Shown: positions 25,194 to 34,394, numbered from the stretch's first letter. The stretch: 64,000 nucleotides of DNA from Crossiella sp. S99.2 (GCF_023094165.1 NZ_JALMDK010000005.1:248001-312000), one strand, 5' to 3'. Notes: a model not told the origin generated them from the letters alone. Made by a program: numbers and translations.

Positions 25194-26627
25194 TTATTGC
25201 TGTTTGACGCGCGGCACCCCTCCCTTGCGTCCGATGTCGAACGCGATGCGGTAGACATCCGGTAGGTCCAATTTTTTGTTAGTGCGTATAGTCATGACTC
25301 CGAGATCGATTAGTTCCGAGATGAGGCCTTCGTAGTCGGTATTGAGTGGTCCTGTGGCGAACATTGCTTGGCCCCCATGGTCATCCTCGGGGAGCTCGCT
25401 GGTTCTGGATCGTTGCGTCGACAGCTCGCTAACCAATTCACTTTCTTCCCATCGGCGAATGACTTCATCTTTCTCGGTGGGTACCTGAGTTCCGCGTAGC
25501 GGTTCGATCGCGTTGGAAACCCAAGGTGTATCTTCTTTAACCTCCTGTACGCGGATCTGGGAGGCATGTTGTACGCCCTGGCGGATCGCGTCCCAATGTA
25601 GTGCGTACGCATGTCCCGAGAAATCTTCTTCGGTCCGCTGGGTGGCGCGCCAGAGGGCGCTGAGGAAACTTCGCGGGCTCACCTGTTGTCTGCCGTCAGC
25701 CAGATGGTTCGGCAACCAGGTATAGGTGTAACCTTTGCGATGGTCGGTTCCCATGTACTTGTTCGCGATACGTTCAAGGACGCCTCGCTGCTTGGCTTCG
25801 TCGCCGCTGAATCGGTCCGTCCAGCCAGTCTCCGATTTGAACCTTTTGCTATGCTCCGAGTCGGCGCCGCTCATGTAGTGAAATAGCAGTGCATATAGAC
25901 TCGTCTCCGTCCAGCGCAGGTCGGTTATGTTAGCGATCAACTTTGATGCATCGGCGAAGTTGAGTCTGGCAGTGTCGAACATATCGTATCGGATGAACAG
26001 CTTTACTCGCAGATTTCGGGTGCTCGTACGCAGGTTTAGAGCCAACTCAAAGATCCCTTTAGCGAGTTGGTCTGCGATCCGGCGATCGCTGTGCAGGCGA
26101 TCCATTGCGTCAAACAAGAGAAGTTTGATTCGGCCGTCTTGGCCTGCTTTTTCGTCCACTGTTAGGATTGAGTCTTCGACCTTGCCTGGGTTGTCGACAA
26201 CCCACTGTACTCGCTCTGGCCAGTCCTCGAACGCTGTCAACTCTGGGATGCCGAATCCGAATAGTGCTACAGCGGTCCAGATGTCAGACGGTCGGAACTT
26301 GTCTACCAGGGACTGTAGCCTGCGGGGGTTGGGATACTGCTTGCTTAGATTCGCGCCGAATCCTGCCAGAGTGTCGACTCGGCCCAATCGGTCTAGTCGA
26401 TAGTACTTTGCGGCAATTTCGCGGAGTGAGTTGTCTTGCAATGCTTTGAACCATACGGTCTTTCCGACGCCGCGTCCACCGCGGACGATGGTTGTGTCTG
26501 GGTCAAGCGCATTGCGATGACCAGAAGGGGTAAACAAAGTCTGTGGGTTCGGGTCGATGGTATCCGCGTCGACTACTGCAGGCAGTGCTGCGCCAAGCAG
26601 TTCTCGGTATTCAATGGCTGTCAGCAT
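25194..26627 (-). CDS. P-loop ATPase of a predicted conflict-type operon
   Basis: The 477-residue protein has a Walker A motif RGGRGVGKTVWF at about 49-60 and a Walker B strand GRIKLLLFDAMDRL at about 166-177. Further conserved-looking blocks are VKLFIRYDMFDTARLNF, ITDLRWTETSLYALLFHYM and a C-terminal winged-helix-like end (LISELIDLGVMTIRTNKKLD). It looks like a single-domain AAA/STAND-like ATPase preceded by a short helical leader. ATG 26627 has AGAAGG 8 bases upstream and lies one base after the TGA of the KGGVGR gene. It is the last gene of the operon and visibly AT-richer than the chromosome around it. I cannot name a characterised homologue; a role as ATP-driven effector or switch is inferred from its partners. 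Confidence 0.78.
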   Translation of the reverse strand: MLTAIEYRELLGAALPAVVDADTIDPNPQTLFTPSGHRNALDPDTTIVRGGRGVGKTVWFKALQDNSLREIAAKYYRLDRLGRVDTLAGFGANLSKQYPNPRRLQSLVDKFRPSDIWTAVALFGFGIPELTAFEDWPERVQWVVDNPGKVEDSILTVDEKAGQDGRIKLLLFDAMDRLHSDRRIADQLAKGIFELALNLRTSTRNLRVKLFIRYDMFDTARLNFADASKLIANITDLRWTETSLYALLFHYMSGADSEHSKRFKSETGWTDRFSGDEAKQRGVLERIANKYMGTDHRKGYTYTWLPNHLADGRQQVSPRSFLSALWRATQRTEEDFSGHAYALHWDAIRQGVQHASQIRVQEVKEDTPWVSNAIEPLRGTQVPTEKDEVIRRWEESELVSELSTQRSRTSELPEDDHGGQAMFATGPLNTDYEGLISELIDLGVMTIRTNKKLDLPDVYRIAFDIGRKGGVPRVKQQ

Positions 26628-26628
26628 G

Positions 26629-27945
26629 TCAGGAACCTTCTTGAAGCATCGACGATACCGTAAGGGTAAATTCTCGGTATGCTGCCTCAATCAGGTCTGA
26701 GCTCGCCCAGGAATTGTTACGGCTTGGGTCGAGACCGATGAGGTCCGAGCTATGGGAGATGGACAACGGGTAGTGGGGGGCTGAGGGGTCGTCGGGAGCG
26801 AAGTTGAAGACCTCTAGATCTACGCTCCCTTCCTCGTCGTCGTATAGTGTAGTGGCGAAGCATTCCTGGGCGTTGTCAGCAAAGCTGCGCAGGTATACCT
26901 CGGCTCGGTTCGACGGGACCATGGCGGCGACCATTTTGATTCGGTTTCTGATGCGGTCTCTGGTCTCGGCATCTAGCCTGGTCCGCCACTGGTCGAACAG
27001 TGCATGGTATCCCTGCCAGGTCTGAGGATTGTCAGTCGCGAACAGCAAGGCCAGGGTGCTCAGCTGAGTGATAGCCACGGCGGCTACGTCGTGAATTCCT
27101 GCTCGGCTGTCCAACAGAACCACATCAGGTTGCCTGCTCCGTCTGGCGACTTGAGCTTCGCAGGCGGCAATGGCACTGGCGAGTCTACGGCCGAATGTCG
27201 TCACTTCCCCGTCCTGCTTGGATGGCAGGTCGAAGTAAGCGCGGTTGAGCTTGTCTAGGTAGGAGTAGCCGTCGCGCGGTCGGCCGCCCGCCGAGGCCAA
27301 CCACACCTCGCCGTTGCCGTACAGTTCGCCGACGGAATCGCTCCTGGTGACCAGGTCTAGATCGCCCTGGTTTCCGACAGCCGACTCGACCAGGTGATCC
27401 ACGATGCCGTGGTCGGCATACTGGAGGTCGGAATGGAGCAGCGAACTGACGCCTGGGGACTCTAGGTCGAGGTCAACTACTAGGACCGATTTGCCCTGAC
27501 TGGCTAGATGACGGGCCAGGATGAAGGTGGCTGTGGAGCGGCCGACACCCCCCTTGAATCCATAGAGCGCAACGCGTTTGCCTGCTGGCTCCTGGGCAGG
27601 TCTGAGCCAGTCAGCCCCGACCGTGCCGCGCTCGATGACACTCACGCGTCCGGAGTCGGCAATGAAACTTGGGACCAAGTGCCGGTCCGAAGAATTAATG
27701 ATCTGTTCTGGCGCAAAAAGGGTGCGGACCAATAGGACAGGCTGCTGGCCAATGAATGGACCACATGACTTGCGCAGGCTGTCTCGCAGGGCCGGGATCC
27801 TAGGATCGCTGTCGGGGAGGTCAACCACTATCGACGACCGGCCGAGCAAGTCGCGGAGGACGGTCACATCAACGTCAAGGTCCTTGGCGGCTCTGTTGGC
27901 GATCTTCAGTGCGCCGCGCCACGCATCGTCGAAGCGGATGGTCAT
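26629..27945 (-). CDS. ParA/MinD-like ATPase with KGGVGR variant Walker A motif
   Basis: The protein has 438 residues. An N-terminal region of about 120 residues of unknown fold precedes a SIMIBI-class ATPase domain. The deviant Walker A reads GFKGGVGRSTA (129-139): the signature Lys is kept but the P-loop Lys is replaced by Arg. VLVVDLDLESPG (154-165) and PDVVLLDSRAGIHD (DSRxG motif) follow. The KGGVGR/DSRTG combination marks a distinct ParA-like subfamily which, from comparative-genomics work I recall, occurs in predicted actinobacterial conflict systems. The start overlaps the HEPN gene stop (ATGA) and the next ATPase follows after one base, so the three products are probably made in fixed ratio. 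Chromosome partitioning is unlikely, as no ParB gene or parS-like site is present. Confidence 0.85.
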   Translation of the reverse strand: MTIRFDDAWRGALKIANRAAKDLDVDVTVLRDLLGRSSIVVDLPDSDPRIPALRDSLRKSCGPFIGQQPVLLVRTLFAPEQIINSSDRHLVPSFIADSGRVSVIERGTVGADWLRPAQEPAGKRVALYGFKGGVGRSTATFILARHLASQGKSVLVVDLDLESPGVSSLLHSDLQYADHGIVDHLVESAVGNQGDLDLVTRSDSVGELYGNGEVWLASAGGRPRDGYSYLDKLNRAYFDLPSKQDGEVTTFGRRLASAIAACEAQVARRSRQPDVVLLDSRAGIHDVAAVAITQLSTLALLFATDNPQTWQGYHALFDQWRTRLDAETRDRIRNRIKMVAAMVPSNRAEVYLRSFADNAQECFATTLYDDEEGSVDLEVFNFAPDDPSAPHYPLSISHSSDLIGLDPSRNNSWASSDLIEAAYREFTLTVSSMLQEGS

Positions 27946-28385
27946 GTCAACATCCCGTCGAGGTGAGCCTGTTCGAGGATCCCGATCACGGTACGTGCCG
28001 CGGAGAGATGGCTGGTTACGGCGGCCGGAGTCAGATGTGACCCGTCGCAATAGCGCTCATTGACGCTCCAGTCCGCGAACGGCTGGGAGGTGAGTACCGG
28101 TGTGAGTACGTTCGCAGCCCTGTCTCGCACGATGGTAGACATCTCTGGCCAGAGAGTGTTGATGTGTTGCTTGATCTGCTGGCCGGTATGTGGATGCACA
28201 ACGAGGCTTTTCTGGTCGACGTGCCCGCCTAGGAAGCCCGCGATCAGGGCTTTAAGCGCGCACTCGGCAGCTAGGCCCGCTAGATGGTCTGCATTGGCTG
28301 GCCGGGACTGTACGTGTAGCAGCTCTGCGTCGGCCATGTGACGTTTGGCTGAGGAGTCGAAGTCGGCTCGGGGCGTGGTTGACAC
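27942..28385 (-). CDS. HEPN-like domain protein
   Basis: The protein has 147 residues. AKRHMADAELLHVQSRPANA followed by DHLAGLAAECALKALIAGF is the typical first helical pair of small HEPN proteins (a helix with H..DA..L, then N..h.h..A.ECALKAL). The C-terminal part has WSVNERYCDGSHLT, where R-x5-H would satisfy the loose RNase motif of HEPN toxins, but its position is not certain. HEPN proteins are often RNases or structural partners in toxin-antitoxin and defence modules. Start GTG 28385 was chosen because it begins just before the conserved helix and sits exactly at a likely transcription start (leaderless). It is first in the operon; its TGA overlaps the ATG of the KGGVGR ATPase gene. Confidence 0.68.
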   Translation of the reverse strand: MSTTPRADFDSSAKRHMADAELLHVQSRPANADHLAGLAAECALKALIAGFLGGHVDQKSLVVHPHTGQQIKQHINTLWPEMSTIVRDRAANVLTPVLTSQPFADWSVNERYCDGSHLTPAAVTSHLSAARTVIGILEQAHLDGMLT

Positions 28386-28420
28386 CGCGACAGAGTACCG
28401 GCCGATACCTCTGATAACAG
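28386..28420 (-). promoter_or_regulatory. Candidate leaderless promoter of the HEPN operon
   Basis: On the minus strand a TACTCT hexamer (28397-28392) matches the TANNNT -10 pattern and ends 6 bases before GTG 28385, so transcription would begin at or next to the start codon. A weak -35 (CTGTTA, 28420-28415) lies 17 bases further up. No Shine-Dalgarno sequence is present, which agrees with a leaderless message. Confidence 0.4.
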
Positions 28421-28990
28421 ATGACGAGGCCGTGTCGGGTGCGCCGTGATGAGTGTTCTTGGAAGGGAGCAGCAGGCTGCGTGGGGCTGCGGATGCTGTG
28501 CCTGTTGGGGAGTCTCGACTGGCTTGGCGACATCGATCGACGCACGGAGCCGCAACTTCAGGCGAGCAGCGCCGATGTTCCGCGCGTCGGCTCGGCGGGT
28601 TCTGGCACACAGCCTGTCGGCTTGCCAGACAGCCTTGGATGATCAATGCACGCAGGTGTAGATGGGTGGGCGGGTGGCGCGGCTGGTCTTGGCCCATCCG
28701 TTGAGCTAATAGACATAGACGCCGATCACAGCTGTCCACGTCGACGAGGTGATGTCCCGAACGGTCTGGCCCTGGCCGGACGTCATCAGCGCAAGCGCCC
28801 ACCGAGTCTCGACAGAGTTGACGATTGTTCGACTACTCCATGCCGCCTCCGCCGTTCGTTCGGGGACAACGGCCGGACGAGCACTTTCGGCAGATGCTCC
28901 ATTACCACCTCTCCCAGCCGGGTATGTGGAGTCAGCTTGGCTTGCTCACGTTGGAAGGCCAGCCACACGGCCTTGTCTTTGGACGAGGCA
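28398..28990. other. Right flank of the island without a recognisable gene
   Basis: About 590 bases lie between the HEPN operon promoter and the end of the flavoprotein gene. A minus-strand open frame (28786-29079) has the segment AVWLAFQREQAKLTPHTRLG, then EHLPKVLVRPLSPNERRRR; it reads partly antisense-free and could be the relic of a gene, but I cannot assign it. Composition returns gradually to chromosomal GC. No tRNA, repeat or insertion-sequence end was found. Confidence 0.35.
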
Positions 28991-29590
28991 CTAGCTGAGT
29001 TCGTCCGCCACCGCTGCCAGGACCTGTTCCCAAGGGATGCTGGGGCCGCTGGTGGTGGGCAGGATGCGGACGCCTGCATCGCGGAGGCGTTCCAGGTGGC
29101 CGGGCCAGGCTGGGTGGCGGGTGGAGTCCGGGGAGACCCTCGGGAGCAGGATGACCGGGGTGTTGGGCATGCCCAGGGCTTCGCACAGGTGGGTGAGGGC
29201 CTGGTTGTCGGACAGGCCCAGGGCGAGTTTGGCGATGGTGTTGGCCGTGGCGGGGGCTACCGCGTAGCAGTCCGCGGGCGGGTGTGGCTTGGGTTCCGTG
29301 GGCAGGCGGGAGGTCCAGCGGACCGGCAGGCCGGTGAGGTCTGCCAGGGGCGTGACCAGGTCGGCTGCCTCGAACCAGCGGGCGGCGGTGGGGGTCAGGG
29401 TGATGGCCACCTGCCAGCCCTGGGTGACGGCGGGGCGGACGAAGCCGTCGAGGAGTCCCTCGGCCCCGCCTGCCCCGGAGACGACCAGGCCGACCACCGG
29501 AGTGGCTGGGTCGACCACCGGGGTGGTCGGGGCGCTCGCCGGGGTGGCTGAGGTGGCCGCCGGGGCGGCGGGGGCGGGGGTGTCAGGCAT
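28991..29590 (-). CDS. Flavoprotein of the HFCD / PPC-decarboxylase-like family
   Basis: The protein has 199 residues. After a Pro/Ala/Thr-rich leader (1-30) come PVVGLVVSGAGGAEGLLDGF (flavin-binding start), ITLTPTAARWF, and CYAVAPATANTIAKLALGLS with DNQALTHL, the conserved APATANT-type FMN motif. Members include phosphopantothenoylcysteine decarboxylases and peptide cysteine decarboxylases; standalone actinobacterial ones have no proven substrate. ATG 29590 lies 3 bases after the galE stop, so it is the last gene of a galK-galE-flavoprotein operon, although a link to galactose is not obvious. It borders the AT-richer island. Confidence 0.83.
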   Translation of the reverse strand: MPDTPAPAAPAATSATPASAPTTPVVDPATPVVGLVVSGAGGAEGLLDGFVRPAVTQGWQVAITLTPTAARWFEAADLVTPLADLTGLPVRWTSRLPTEPKPHPPADCYAVAPATANTIAKLALGLSDNQALTHLCEALGMPNTPVILLPRVSPDSTRHPAWPGHLERLRDAGVRILPTTSGPSIPWEQVLAAVADELS

Positions 29591-29593
29591 GGG

Positions 29594-30553
29594 TCAGTTG
29601 GTCCTGGCCTTGGTGAACTCCCAGGCGTCGGCGACGATGCCGGCCAGGTCGGCGCGCTGGGGCTTCCAGCCCAGGTCCTCGCGGGCGCGGTCGCTGGCGG
29701 CGATCAGCACCGCGGGGTCGCCCGCGCGGCGGGGGGAGATCTTGGCGGGGATGGGGTGGCCGGTGACCGTGCGGCAGGTCTCGATGACCTGCTGGACGGA
29801 GAAGCCGGTGCCGTTGCCCAGGTTGAAGATCCGGTGTTCGCCGGCGGTGGCGTGTTCCAGGGCGAGGAGGTGGGCGTCGGCCAGGTCGACGACGTGGATG
29901 TAGTCGCGGACGCAGGTGCCGTCCTCGGTGGGCCAGTCGTCGCCGAAGACCTGGATCTGCTCGCGCTGGCCCAGGGCGACCTGGAGCACCAGTGGGATCA
30001 GGTGGGTCTCGGTGGCGTGGCGCTCGCCGAACTGGCCGTAGGCGCCGGCCACGTTGAAGTAGCGCAGGCTCATCGCGGCCAGGCCGTGGGCGGCGGCGTA
30101 GGAGGTCATCGCGTGGTCGATGGCCAGCTTGCTCGCGCCGTAGGTGTTGGTCGGGCTGGTCGGCGCGGTCTCCTGGATCGGGACCTCCTTCGGCTCGCCG
30201 TAGGTGGCGGCGGTGGAGGAGAAGACCAGGCGGGGGGTGCCGTGTTCCTTGATCGCGTCGAGGAGCTTCAGCGAGGTCACCACGTTGCCCTGCCAGTACT
30301 TGGCCGGGTCGACCATGGATTCGCCGACCAGGGACTTGGCGGCGAAGTGCAGCACGCCGTCGAAGCCCTCGGCGAGCAGGGTGCCCGCGACCTCGCCGAT
30401 GTCGCCCTGCACGAACCGGGCGCCCGCGGGCACCGCGTCGGCGTGGCCGGTGGACAGGTCGTCCACCACGGTCACCTCATGTCCGGACTCCACCAACCGG
30501 GCAGCGCACACACTGCCCACGTATCCGGCGCCGCCCGTGACGAGAAGCCTCAC
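29594..30553 (-). CDS. galE: UDP-glucose 4-epimerase
   Basis: The 319-residue extended-SDR enzyme interconverts UDP-glucose and UDP-galactose. [20 protein letters not shown] binds [25 protein letters not shown] (YxxxK catalytic pair) and [11 protein letters not shown] are the GalE motifs; [10 protein letters not shown] and [20 protein letters not shown] follow. Start: GTG 30553 has AGGAAGG 9 bases upstream; a TTG at 30562 would lie directly on that site and is not usable. It stands 95 bp downstream of galK, on the same strand. galT, the missing Leloir enzyme, is not in this window. Confidence 0.93.
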   Translation of the reverse strand: MRLLVTGGAGYVGSVCAARLVESGHEVTVVDDLSTGHADAVPAGARFVQGDIGEVAGTLLAEGFDGVLHFAAKSLVGESMVDPAKYWQGNVVTSLKLLDAIKEHGTPRLVFSSTAATYGEPKEVPIQETAPTSPTNTYGASKLAIDHAMTSYAAAHGLAAMSLRYFNVAGAYGQFGERHATETHLIPLVLQVALGQREQIQVFGDDWPTEDGTCVRDYIHVVDLADAHLLALEHATAGEHRIFNLGNGTGFSVQQVIETCRTVTGHPIPAKISPRRAGDPAVLIAASDRAREDLGWKPQRADLAGIVADAWEFTKARTN

Positions 30554-30648
30554 TACGTCCAACCTTCCTGTGGGAGAAAAACTGCTGGTCAGCGTCGCCG
30601 CGAGGGAGATCCGCGGCGGCCGCCGACCGGGTCAACCTAGCGAAACGG

Positions 30649-32040
<1,392 letters not shown>

Positions 32041-32190
32041 ACGTACTCCATTGGTGGGATAGCGGCGGCGGATGGTGAGCAAGCCGGTGGTGCGGCGCCC
32101 GAGGGATGGGCTGGCGGCGAGGCTTGGGGCCGGGCGCTGAGCGCGCGGTGGCGGGGCTGCCGGGCCGGGATGCCGCGTGCGGCCCAGGCC

Positions 32191-32240
32191 GCGTTGCCGG
32201 AGGCAGCCCAGGCCAGCGTTGCCGGAGGCGGCCCAGGCCA
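32191..32240. repeat. 25-bp direct repeat upstream of galK
   Basis: Two adjacent 25-bp copies (32191-32215 and 32216-32240) starting GCGTTGCCGGAGGC differ at one base. A partial copy (GCGGCCCAGGCC) precedes them at about 32179. They lie in the 253-bp gap between the DtxR-type gene and galK and are not in a recognised gene. Confidence 0.75.
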
Positions 32241-32293
32241 GCGTGCTGGGCGCCGCCCGGACCCGCTGCTGGTGGCCAGCGGGTCGGGCGGGT

Positions 32294-32986
32294 TCAGCTG
32301 GTTCGGACGAGCACCGCGTGCGCGATGTCGTAGGTCAGCTCGGCCGAGGCGGAGTCGCCGGTGACCCGCACGGGCTGGCTGGCGCCGGACTGGTGCACCC
32401 GAACGGTGCCGCCGGGGGTGATGCCCGCCGACTTCAGCTCGTTCATCAGGTCCGGGTCCGACTGGACGTGTTCGGCGATGCGGCAGACCTCCACCTCACC
32501 ACCGCCCGCCCTGGCGATGTCGGTGAGCCGGCGCAGGTCCAGGTCCGCCGGCGGGGCCGGTTCGCCGACGCCCAGGCGGTCCAGGCCGGGGATGGGGTTG
32601 CCGTAGGGCGAGGTGGTGGGGTGGTTGAGGAGTTTGACGAGCTTGCGCTCGACGGCCTCGCTCATCACGTGTTCCCAGCGGCACGCCTCGCTGTGCACGT
32701 GCTCCCACTCCAGGCCGATGACGTCGACCAGCAGGCGTTCGGCGAGCCGGTGTTTGCGCATCACGGCGATCGCCCGGCTGCGGCCGGCGTCGGTCAGCTC
32801 AAGGTGCCGGTCGTCGGCGACAATGAGCAGGCCGTCGCGCTCCATCCGCGCGACGGTCTGACTGACCGTCGGCCCGCTCTGTTCCAGGCGCTCGGCGATG
32901 CGGGCGCGCAGTGGAACCACGCCCTCTTCCTCAAGCTCGTAGATGGTGCGGAGGTACATCTCGGTGGTGTCGATGAGGTCGTTCAC
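32294..32986 (-). CDS. DtxR/IdeR-family metal-dependent regulator
   Basis: The protein has 230 residues, the length of DtxR/IdeR. The winged helix is TTEMYLRTIYELEEEGVVPL with RIAERLEQSGPTVSQTVARM. The dimer/metal domain follows with RLLVDVIGLEWEHVHSEACR (the E-x-x-C-x-x-E/H metal site: ACRWEHVMS). An SH3-like C-terminal domain ends the protein (LMNELKSAGITPGGTVRVHQ). The regulator binds DNA when loaded with Fe(II) or Mn(II) and represses uptake or storage genes. The second metal site HxxxCxxxH appears complete, so it should be functional. Start GTG 32986 follows AAGGGGAG. It is divergent from the rhodanese gene. Whether it is the iron (IdeR) or manganese type cannot be told from sequence alone. 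Confidence 0.9.
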   Translation of the reverse strand: MNDLIDTTEMYLRTIYELEEEGVVPLRARIAERLEQSGPTVSQTVARMERDGLLIVADDRHLELTDAGRSRAIAVMRKHRLAERLLVDVIGLEWEHVHSEACRWEHVMSEAVERKLVKLLNHPTTSPYGNPIPGLDRLGVGEPAPPADLDLRRLTDIARAGGGEVEVCRIAEHVQSDPDLMNELKSAGITPGGTVRVHQSGASQPVRVTGDSASAELTYDIAHAVLVRTS

Positions 32987-33011
32987 ACGCGCTCCCCTTC
33001 GTCGTGGGCAA

Positions 33012-33032
33012 TGTTAGTCCTACTGGCTGACA
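33012..33032. promoter_or_regulatory. Imperfect inverted repeat upstream of the DtxR-type gene
   Basis: TGTTAG (33012-33017) and CTGACA (33027-33032) form an inverted repeat with one mismatch and a 9-bp spacer, in the 95-bp gap between the divergent dtxR-type and rhodanese genes. Size and TTAG half-sites are reminiscent of DtxR-family boxes but do not match the iron-box consensus, so autoregulation is only a suggestion. Confidence 0.3.
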
Positions 33033-33081
33033 TCCATGGCGTTCACCCGGTGTCAGGAGTAGTGCGGGCGGGCAGTATGGG

Positions 33082-33936
33082 GTGGTGCACCCGTTGATCA
33101 CTCCCGCCGCGCTGGCCGAGCTGCTCACCACTGACCGCCCGCCGGTGGTCCTCGACGTGCGGTGGCGGCTGGCCGGGCCGCCGGCCCGCGCCGACTACGA
33201 CCGCGACCATCTGCCGGGCGCGGTCTTCGTCGACCTCGACGCCGACCTCTCTGCAACGCCGGGACCCCTCGGTCGTCATCCCCTGCCCGGCACAGATCAC
33301 CTCCAGGCCGTGCTGCGCGCGGCCGGGGTGTCCGCCGGGACCCCCGTGGTGGCCTACGACGCGGGCGACGGATCGGTGGCGGCGCGGCTGTGGTGGCTGC
33401 TGCGCTGGGCCGGGCATCGCGAGGTCGCCGTACTCGACGGAGGTTACGCTGGGTGGACGAAGGCTGGACACCCGGTCACCGCCGACGTTCCCTCTCCACG
33501 GCCGGGTGACATCGTGGTCGAAGCGGGGCAGTTGCCGGTGCTGGACGCCGAGCAGGCCGGGAAATGGGCGCGGGAGGCGCTGCTGCTGGACGCCCGCGCG
33601 CCGGAGCGCTACCGCGGCGAGGTCGAGCCGATCGACCCGGCGGCCGGGCATGTGCCGGGGGCGGTGAACGCGCCGTTCTCCGGGCACATCGGGCCGGATG
33701 GGTCCTGGCGCACCGCCGAGGAGCTGGCGGCGCGGTTCCGGGAGCTGGGGGTCGCGGCGGGGCGGCCGGTGGGGGCCTACTGCGGGTCGGGGGTGACCGC
33801 GTCCTCGATCGTGCTCGCGCTGGAGGTGTCCGGGCTGACCAGTGCGGAGGCGCCGGCCGCGTTGTACGCGGGGTCGTGGTCGAACTGGTCGGCGGATCCG
33901 AGCCGTCCGGTGGCCACCGGCGAGCTGCCGGGCTGA
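33082..33936 (+). CDS. Thiosulfate/3-mercaptopyruvate sulfurtransferase (two rhodanese domains)
   Basis: The protein has 284 residues. The N-terminal inactive rhodanese domain (VVLDVRWRLAGPPARADYDR, then HLPGAVFVDLDADL) is followed by a C-terminal active one. LLDARAPERYRGEVEPIDPA, GHVPGAVNAPFSGHI and GAYCGSGVTASSIVLAL, with the persulfide-forming Cys in the C-G-S-G-V-T loop, identify a TST/MST-type enzyme. The CGSGVT loop is the form common in actinobacterial mercaptopyruvate-type enzymes. It moves sulfur to cyanide or cellular thiols in the cytoplasm. GTG 33082 is the likely start, with GTG 33085 as an alternative. A strong hairpin follows 170 bp downstream. Confidence 0.92.
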   Translation: MVHPLITPAALAELLTTDRPPVVLDVRWRLAGPPARADYDRDHLPGAVFVDLDADLSATPGPLGRHPLPGTDHLQAVLRAAGVSAGTPVVAYDAGDGSVAARLWWLLRWAGHREVAVLDGGYAGWTKAGHPVTADVPSPRPGDIVVEAGQLPVLDAEQAGKWAREALLLDARAPERYRGEVEPIDPAAGHVPGAVNAPFSGHIGPDGSWRTAEELAARFRELGVAAGRPVGAYCGSGVTASSIVLALEVSGLTSAEAPAALYAGSWSNWSADPSRPVATGELPG

Positions 33937-33981
33937 TTCGGAGGGTGCGGGCGGGCTGACCGGCTGACTCGGCGGGCGCCG

Positions 33982-34104
33982 CGAGGAAGGGCGGGGCGCG
34001 GCTAGGAAAGGCTGCGTGCCGCGGGAAGGCGAACGCCCCAGCAAATGCGAGCGCGGCCCGGAAAGGTGGGGCGCTGCCCGGAAAGCTGGGTGGGGTAAGG
34101 AAAA
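33982..34104. repeat. Degenerate GGAAAG-type repeats downstream of the rhodanese gene
   Basis: A unit resembling GCGCGGCCCGGAAAGGTGGG recurs four or five times with changes (cores GGCTAGGAAAGGCTG, CGCGGGAAGGCG, GGCCCGGAAAGGTGG, TGCCCGGAAAGCTGG, GGTAAGGAAAATCGG). No gene is present. It seems to be a decayed intergenic tandem array. Confidence 0.5.
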
Positions 34105-34108
34105 TCGG

Positions 34109-34135
34109 ATGACAGGGCATGGTGCGCCCTGTCAT
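34109..34135 (+). terminator. Perfect hairpin after the rhodanese gene
   Basis: ATGACAGGGC (34109-34118) and GCCCTGTCAT (34126-34135) form a 10-bp perfect stem with a 7-nt loop, followed by TCTTC. It probably ends rhodanese transcription. Confidence 0.6.
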
Positions 34136-34240
34136 TCTTCGCGGCATGTTCGGGACCGTCCACAGCGCATCGCTCGCAGGCCACTGCCTGCCGGGCGCGC
34201 TGTCGGCCGTCTCAGTCTGGCTGTCCGGCGCGCGAAGCTG

Positions 34241-34277
34241 ACCCTCCTCCCGCTGTGGAGAACCGAAGGAGGAGGGT
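34241..34277 (+). promoter_or_regulatory. Inverted repeat upstream of the EF-Tu gene
   Basis: ACCCTCCTCC (34241-34250) and GGAGGAGGGT (34268-34277) are perfect complements with a 17-nt loop. Together with the hairpin at 34337-34365 it forms an unusually structured 460-bp region upstream of tuf. Either one may be a leader structure or an operator. Confidence 0.4.
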
Positions 34278-34336
34278 GGCCCGCCCCGGCGGCCCCCGCT
34301 CCATCGTGAGTAGCCGGGGTCGTTGGTCGGTTCTCG

Positions 34337-34365
34337 CTTGACCCTCACCGAACGTGAGGGTCGAG
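34337..34365 (+). promoter_or_regulatory. Hairpin directly upstream of the EF-Tu gene
   Basis: CTTGACCCTCAC (34337-34348) pairs with GTGAGGGTCGAG (34354-34365), loop CGAAC; 12 bp with one G-T wobble. It lies 29 bp before ATG 34395, in the probable untranslated leader or overlapping the promoter. An attenuator or an operator for a dimeric regulator are equally possible. Confidence 0.45.
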
Positions 34366-34394
34366 CCTGGTCTCATCCGACCCGAGGAACAGTC

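Larger units (their letters stand above)
24873..28990. other. AT-richer island between a truncated nmrA-like gene and the flavoprotein gene
   Basis: The base composition drops visibly from about 24.88 kb, most strongly at 25.0-26.7 kb, with many A/T-ending codons, and recovers toward 28.4-29.0 kb. The island contains one three-gene operon (HEPN, KGGVGR ATPase, P-loop ATPase) and non-coding flanks. Its left edge cuts an nmrA-like gene. No integrase, transposase, tRNA or flanking direct repeat was recognised, so how it arrived is unknown. Boundaries are estimates from composition and from the gene break. Confidence 0.6.

Noticed and set aside
26629-27945. Chromosome or plasmid partition ParA
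   Set aside because: The variant KGGVGR P-loop, DSRAG motif, absence of parB and operon with HEPN and another ATPase do not fit a partition system.
28786-28990. IS630-type transposase fragment
   Set aside because: The VRPLSPNERRRR segment is only loosely similar to transposase N-termini and no terminal repeats or other transposase motifs are present.
24873-28990. Integrative element with tRNA attachment site
   Set aside because: No tRNA gene, integrase or matching direct repeats were found at either edge.
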